Source: JAEXNA01 sp050486105 (GTDB lineage Bacteria > Vulcanimicrobiota > Xenobia > Xenobiales > JADMJV01). From it: a stretch of DNA of 10,496 bases. Each line of letters opens with the position of its first letter. The stretch's first letter is position 1. Shown piece after piece: positions 7,221 to 10,496 of the stretch. The stretch lies in assembly GCA_050486105.1 (NCBI GenBank), contig JBJHCR010000236.1, positions 1-10,496 on the forward strand. Direction: 5' to 3'. The position numbers and the translations under genes are program-made. The notes beneath the pieces were generated by a model, which saw nothing but the letters and a program-made list of their open reading frames with translations, was not told where the DNA came from and ran no database searches.

Positions 7221-9710
7221 TTAGTCGTTATCCTGGTTTTCTCGAGGTCGTCTTTGACGAAGCGCGCGACGGCGAGGGGGACGGCTTTCGCTATCCTCAC
7301 TGCGCGGACTAGAAGTGTTCTCTCTCGCGGGCCGTTCCCTGGGTTCGCGAGATTCGCTGCGTTCGCTGTTTCGAGGCTTCTCTCCGCCGGGGCTTCGACG
7401 ACTTGAGCTTCGTCCGCTGGAACGACCTCCTCGATCTCCTCGGTCAGAGCGATCTCCTCGGTCAGAGCGTTCTCCTCGATCTCCCCGGTCAGACCGTTCA
7501 CTTCTTTCGCCTCGGTCAGAGCGCTCCGGACGATCTTTTTGCTTTTCGGCCTCGGCCATTTCTTCTTCGGTATAGAGTCCACGGCGAGTCAAGTTGATTC
7601 GCCCCATGGAGTCGATCTCTTCCACTTTGACCTGAATTTCGTCGCCAACGTTGATCACGTCTTCAACTTTCTCCACTCGGAAAGGCTTGAGTTTGGAGAT
7701 ATGAAGCAGACCCTCCTTGCCGGGTAAGATCTCGACAAAGGCACCAAAGTTCATGAGTCGCATGACCTTGCCCCGATATTCTTCCCCAGCTTCAACGTCC
7801 TTGAGTTGGTCTTCGATCATCTTGATGGCTTGATCGACGGCGTCGGATTTAATGGCCGCGATGAAGACTCGGCCATCGTTTTCAATGTCGATCTTTACTC
7901 CCGTTTCGGCGATGATTCTGTTGATGTTCTTACCACCGGGACCAATGATGTCCTTAATTTTGTCTGGGTCGATGGTGATAGAGGTGATCCTCGGGGCGAA
8001 CGGGGACATCTGTTCCCTAGGAGCGGCAATGCAGTCCTCGATGACGTCTATGATGGTCAAGCGGGCATCCTTGGCTTGCTCAAGCGCTTGCTTGAGGATC
8101 TCCATGGTGATGCCTTTGAGCTTGATATCCATCTGCAGTGCGGTGACTCCGGCTCGAGTTCCCGTTACCTTGAAGTCCATCTCGCCGAGATGGTCCTCGA
8201 GGCCTTGGATATCGGTGAGGACGCTGAACTCTTTTCCGCGTGCCACCAATCCCATAGCGATACCGCCTACCGGTGCTTTGATGGGTACTCCAGCATCCAT
8301 CAAAGACAAGGTGCTGCCGCAGGTGGAAGCCATTGAGGTTGAACCGTTGGACTCGAGGCACTCGCTGACGACTCGGATGGTGTACGGGAATTCATCCTCA
8401 TCGGGGATGACTGGGATGAGAGCTCTTTCTGCCAGGGCTCCATGGCCGATCTCTCGGCGACCCGGACCTCGCATGAACCTCGCTTCCCCGACGGAGAACG
8501 GAGGAAAGTTGTACTGGTGAATATAGCGCCGGGACGTTTCTCCGATGATGTTGTCAAAGGACTGCTCCTCGGCCAGAGTTCCCACTGTAACCAAGGACAG
8601 GACCTGGGTTTGACCCCGGGTGAAGAGTCCTGAGCCGTGAGTTCTCGGGATCATGCCAACCTGGGCGCTGAGATCGCGAATTTCGGTAGGCTTTCTGCCG
8701 TCGATGCGAACACCATCGTCGATGACCATGTTCACCATTTCGCGACCTTTGAGCTCCTTCAGGATGTCCCCGAAATCCGGCTTGGTCTGATCACCGAGAA
8801 GTTCCAGAATCTGCTCTTTGTCTTCGATGTCAGTTTTTTCCAGGTGCTCAATAAAGAAGTCTTTGTTGATGGCTCTCATGGCATCGCCGCGCTCGTTCTT
8901 GTCGGCAAGGCGCATCGCCTTGGCGATCTCTACACTGAGATGCTCGTCCATCAATTCTTTCAGCCGAGCATCAGGCAGAAAAAGCGGGAACTCTTTTTTC
9001 TCTTTCCCAGCCTTTTGAGCCAGTTCGTCGATCATAGAGATGATCTCTCGAATTGCTTCGTGGGCTTCTTCAAAAGCATCAATGAGGAGATCTTCGCTGA
9101 CTTCGATGGCCCCGGCTTCCACCATCATGATGTTATCTCGAGTTCCGGCTACGACCAAATCCAACAGGCTGGTTTCCAGCTGTTCGATGGTGGGATTGAT
9201 GATGAATTCCCCATCAACGTATCCCACGCGGACGCCGGCAACGGGGCCCTCGAAGGGGATCTCGGAGATCGTCAGTGCAGCTCCTGCACCAGTTAAGGCA
9301 ATGACATCCGGGTCGTTTTCCTCGTCCACCGACAAGGTCATTCCCACGACGTGGACATCGTTTCGAAAACCCTCGGGAAAGAGAGGACGAATCGGTCTAT
9401 CAATGAGGCGGCAGGTAAGGGTTGCTCGTTCGGGGGGGCGCCCTTCTCTCTTGATCCATCCGCCCGGTATCTTTCCTGCGGCGTACATTTTCTCATCGTA
9501 ATCTACGGTGAGGGGGAAAAAGCTCGCGCCGGGTCGGGGTTCTAGGTTGCAGGTGGCGGTGACTAGGACCACGGTATCCCCATATCTAAGCAGGACCGCT
9601 CCACCGGCCTGCTTGGCCAGTTCTCCGGTCTCCATTCTGAGGACCCGGCCTCCAATTTCGCGTTCGACGATGACTTTTCCGGTTTTTTCTAGGGTAGCTG
9701 TTTTGCTCAT
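7221..9710 (-). CDS. pnp: Polynucleotide phosphorylase (PNPase) with long RS/DRG-rich C-terminal tail
   Basis: Phosphorolytic 3'-to-5' exoribonuclease (RNA + Pi to NDPs) of RNA decay; it acts as a trimer and can join a degradosome. It has 829 aa from ATG 9710. RNase PH domain 1 is about residues 15-145 (with IPGGWIKREGRP at 81-92), then a helical linker domain. RNase PH domain 2 is about 335-555, with phosphate-site GSTSMAS (456-462) and catalytic Asp506, Asp512 and Lys514 in EDHLGEMDFK, equivalent to E. coli Asp486/492/Lys494. The KH domain is about 575-635 (IIGPGGKNI, 588-596) and S1 about 642-711. E. coli PNPase is 711 aa; the extra roughly 105 residues (725-829) are Arg/Ser/Asp/Gly/Glu-rich and probably disordered. 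The frame stays open to 9893, but homology begins at MSKTATLEK and an AGAGAG site sits 8 nt upstream, so 9710 is chosen. It follows rpsO, the classic arrangement, with a structured leader between them. Confidence 0.97.
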   Translation of the reverse strand: MSKTATLEKTGKVIVEREIGGRVLRMETGELAKQAGGAVLLRYGDTVVLVTATCNLEPRPGASFFPLTVDYDEKMYAAGKIPGGWIKREGRPPERATLTCRLIDRPIRPLFPEGFRNDVHVVGMTLSVDEENDPDVIALTGAGAALTISEIPFEGPVAGVRVGYVDGEFIINPTIEQLETSLLDLVVAGTRDNIMMVEAGAIEVSEDLLIDAFEEAHEAIREIISMIDELAQKAGKEKKEFPLFLPDARLKELMDEHLSVEIAKAMRLADKNERGDAMRAINKDFFIEHLEKTDIEDKEQILELLGDQTKPDFGDILKELKGREMVNMVIDDGVRIDGRKPTEIRDLSAQVGMIPRTHGSGLFTRGQTQVLSLVTVGTLAEEQSFDNIIGETSRRYIHQYNFPPFSVGEARFMRGPGRREIGHGALAERALIPVIPDEDEFPYTIRVVSECLESNGSTSMASTCGSTLSLMDAGVPIKAPVGGIAMGLVARGKEFSVLTDIQGLEDHLGEMDFKVTGTRAGVTALQMDIKLKGITMEILKQALEQAKDARLTIIDVIEDCIAAPREQMSPFAPRITSITIDPDKIKDIIGPGGKNINRIIAETGVKIDIENDGRVFIAAIKSDAVDQAIKMIEDQLKDVEAGEEYRGKVMRLMNFGAFVEILPGKEGLLHISKLKPFRVEKVEDVINVGDEIQVKVEEIDSMGRINLTRRGLYTEEEMAEAEKQKDRPERSDRGERSERSDRGDRGERSDRGDRSDRGDRGGRSSGRSSSRRSPGGEKPRNSERSESREPRERPARENTSSPRSEDSESRPPRRRALRQRRPRENQDND
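7433..7523 (-). repeat. 18-bp tandem repeat in the pnp tail (RSDRGD units)
   Basis: GATCTCCTCGGTCAGAGC (plus strand) occurs twice back to back at 7433-7450 and 7451-7468. A copy with two mismatches lies at 7478-7495 and a partial one at 7509-7523. The unit is 18 bp, so each copy adds six in-frame residues (RSDRGD) to the PNPase tail and unit gain or loss would not shift the frame. Confidence 0.85.
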
Positions 9711-9757
9711 ACTGTTCTCTCTTACTATTAACCTTGGGTCTACCGTCCCGAAAGTGG

Positions 9758-9774
9758 CTCTCTTGGCTTGAGAG
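9758..9774 (-). promoter_or_regulatory. pnp leader stem-loop 3 (start-proximal)
   Basis: CTCTC (9758-9762) and GAGAG (9770-9774) form a 5-bp stem with a 7-nt loop. In the transcript the CTCTC arm can also pair with the AGAGAG ribosome site of pnp just before ATG 9710, which would give a simple on/off choice. The structure is seen in the sequence; the switch is inferred. Confidence 0.35.
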
Positions 9775-9775
9775 A

Positions 9776-9840
9776 CTCCGAGCTGTATTCCAAGCAGCAC
9801 TCGGCTTGCGTACGAAAACAACTCGTTTGAGGTCTCGGAG
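9776..9840 (-). promoter_or_regulatory. pnp leader stem-loop 2
   Basis: CTCCGAG (9776-9782) and CTCGGAG (9834-9840) are perfect 7-bp complements. They enclose an inner hairpin CAAGC / 8-nt loop / GCTTG (9791-9808). In the transcript the 5' arm could instead pair with the 3' arm of stem-loop 1 (CGGAG with CTCCG), so the two may be mutually exclusive. Confidence 0.4.
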
Positions 9841-9844
9841 CTAG

Positions 9845-9876
9845 GAACTCCGGGGAGGGCGAAACCCTTGGAGTTC
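9845..9876 (-). promoter_or_regulatory. pnp leader stem-loop 1
   Basis: GAACTCC (9845-9851) and GGAGTTC (9870-9876) form a 7-bp stem. Inside it AGGG/CCCT (9856-9859 with 9865-9868) forms a second 4-bp stem with a 5-nt loop, separated by an asymmetric bulge (4 nt against 1 nt). In E. coli the rpsO-pnp leader carries a long hairpin cut by RNase III and used for PNPase autocontrol. A comparable job here is inferred from position, not from sequence identity. Confidence 0.45.
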
Positions 9877-10256
9877 AGATTTTGGTTGGGCACAGTCGAA
9901 GAGTTTGGACCAATTCGACCCCGTTCGGAGTCTTGAGTTAGTTCCTCGGTTCTAGGACTTTGGGCCTCTGAACTTCCAGATGGTGAAAAGGGCCAGGCTG
10001 CTCTGTCTTAGTCCCCTTGAGCGGGTTAAGAATCGAGCAGTCTGACCCTGACCACATAATGTAGCGGTAGTCGACTTGGCGTCGAGTTGTTGGTGCCGAA
10101 AATGGTAAGGTGTCCGGCTCTCCGAGTTGCTCTGTTCTAGAGCGATTCTGGCTCCGGAAAGTTGTCCAAGGGCTGACTTAACCCTCGTGGTTTGAAGGTC
10201 CCCCTGTCCAGTTCGATGCTTTCCAACAGTCTTAGGCAAAGTCTTTGCAATAAACC
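9877..10256. other. rpsO-pnp spacer, no supported gene
   Basis: The 380 bp just after rpsO hold no convincing coding frame; a 95-codon minus-strand frame (9952-10239) has neither a ribosome site nor family-like composition. No tRNA arms were found. A 13-nt palindrome, GCAAAGTCTTTGC (10236-10248), lies 8 bp after the rpsO stop and can form only a short hairpin. I saw no convincing promoter for pnp. Confidence 0.5.
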
Positions 10257-10496
10257 TTAACGCCGGATTCCGAGCTTTTGAATAAGGTCTCGGTATCTCT
10301 TGAGATGATTCTCGCGAAGGTACTTAAGCAGACGGCGGCGTTTGCCGACCATCATCAGAAGTCCCCTCCGAGAATGGTGATCCTTGGCGTGGACTTTCAA
10401 GTGTTCTGTCAGATGGTTGATCCGGTTCGTCAGAACCGCAATCTGCACATCGGCAGACCCTGAATCCTTATCGTGGAGTCGGTGTTCTCCGCGAAC
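10257..10496 (-). CDS. rpsO: Ribosomal protein S15, C-terminal 79 residues (5' end off the right edge)
   Basis: The minus-strand frame is open from the right edge to TAA at 10257-10259. S15 is about 89 aa, so only about 10 N-terminal residues are missing. Reading from the edge, VRGEHRLHDKDSGSADVQ matches the conserved 'DTGSxEVQ' region. It is followed by INHLTEHLKVHAKDHHSRRG, the rRNA-contacting His-His-Ser-Arg-Arg-Gly motif, and the typical end RDLIQKLGIRR. The GTG at 10448 is an internal Val, not the start. S15 binds the central domain of 16S rRNA early in 30S assembly. It is followed by pnp in the same direction after 546 bp, as in many bacteria. Confidence 0.97.
   Translation of the reverse strand, partial: VRGEHRLHDKDSGSADVQIAVLTNRINHLTEHLKVHAKDHHSRRGLLMMVGKRRRLLKYLRENHLKRYRDLIQKLGIRR

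Noticed and set aside
7205..7582. Second open minus-strand frame across the pnp tail, acidic with LTEEIA-type repeats
   Set aside because: It is the shifted reading of the 18-bp repeat. The frame continuous with the S1 domain is also open to its own stop and has a typical PNPase tail composition.
7852..9296. Long plus-strand frames opposite pnp (up to 222 codons)
   Set aside because: Antisense shadows of a highly conserved gene; the composition is what the reverse of pnp codons gives.
9711..9893. N-terminal extension of 61 codons on pnp
   Set aside because: PNPase homology starts at the ATG at 9710, which has a purine-rich site upstream; the extension overlaps the leader stem-loops.
10023..10184. 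8-bp inverted repeat GGGTTAAG/CTTAACCC with arms 146 bp apart in the rpsO-pnp spacer
   Set aside because: At this length and distance chance is a sufficient explanation; no nested structure supports it.
9952..10239. 95-codon minus-strand frame in the rpsO-pnp spacer
   Set aside because: No ribosome site, no domain-like pattern, and the position is a typical untranslated spacer.

Overview
The window comes from a bacterial chromosome of roughly 50-55% GC with dense, ordinary protein-coding DNA. There is no phage, IS, CRISPR or integrase signal. The type IV pilin-like protein and the exported LolA-like protein suggest a diderm bacterium with type IV pilus machinery. No marker here fixes the phylum.

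Left part (1-4008): the 3' end of an unrecognised beta-rich protein runs rightwards off the left edge. Facing it is a leftward gene for a subtilisin-family protease with no export signal and a C-terminal glycogen-binding (CBM48/AMPK-beta-like) domain. Divergent from the protease, across a roughly 100-bp promoter region with a consensus extended -10 box, is a large (603 aa) protein with a prepilin/PilX-like N-terminus and a repetitive beta-structured tail.

Right part (3967-10496): a leftward cluster reads rpsO (5' end beyond the right edge), pnp (polynucleotide phosphorylase with a long Arg/Ser/Asp/Gly-rich tail), a DinG/XPD-family Fe-S helicase, and an exported LolA-like protein. The last two genes are 3 bp apart, and the last converges on and overlaps the pilin-like gene by 42 bp. 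rpsO-pnp is a classic bacterial pair linking ribosomal protein S15 and RNA decay.

The 546-bp rpsO-pnp spacer has no credible gene, but it carries three consecutive stem-loops ending 47 nt before the pnp start, which look like a regulatory leader. The pnp-dinG spacer carries a perfect 11-bp stem hairpin. I see no clearly new multi-gene system. The points most worth a second look are the protease-CBM48 fusion, the structured pnp leader, the pnp tail repeat and the giant pilin-like protein.
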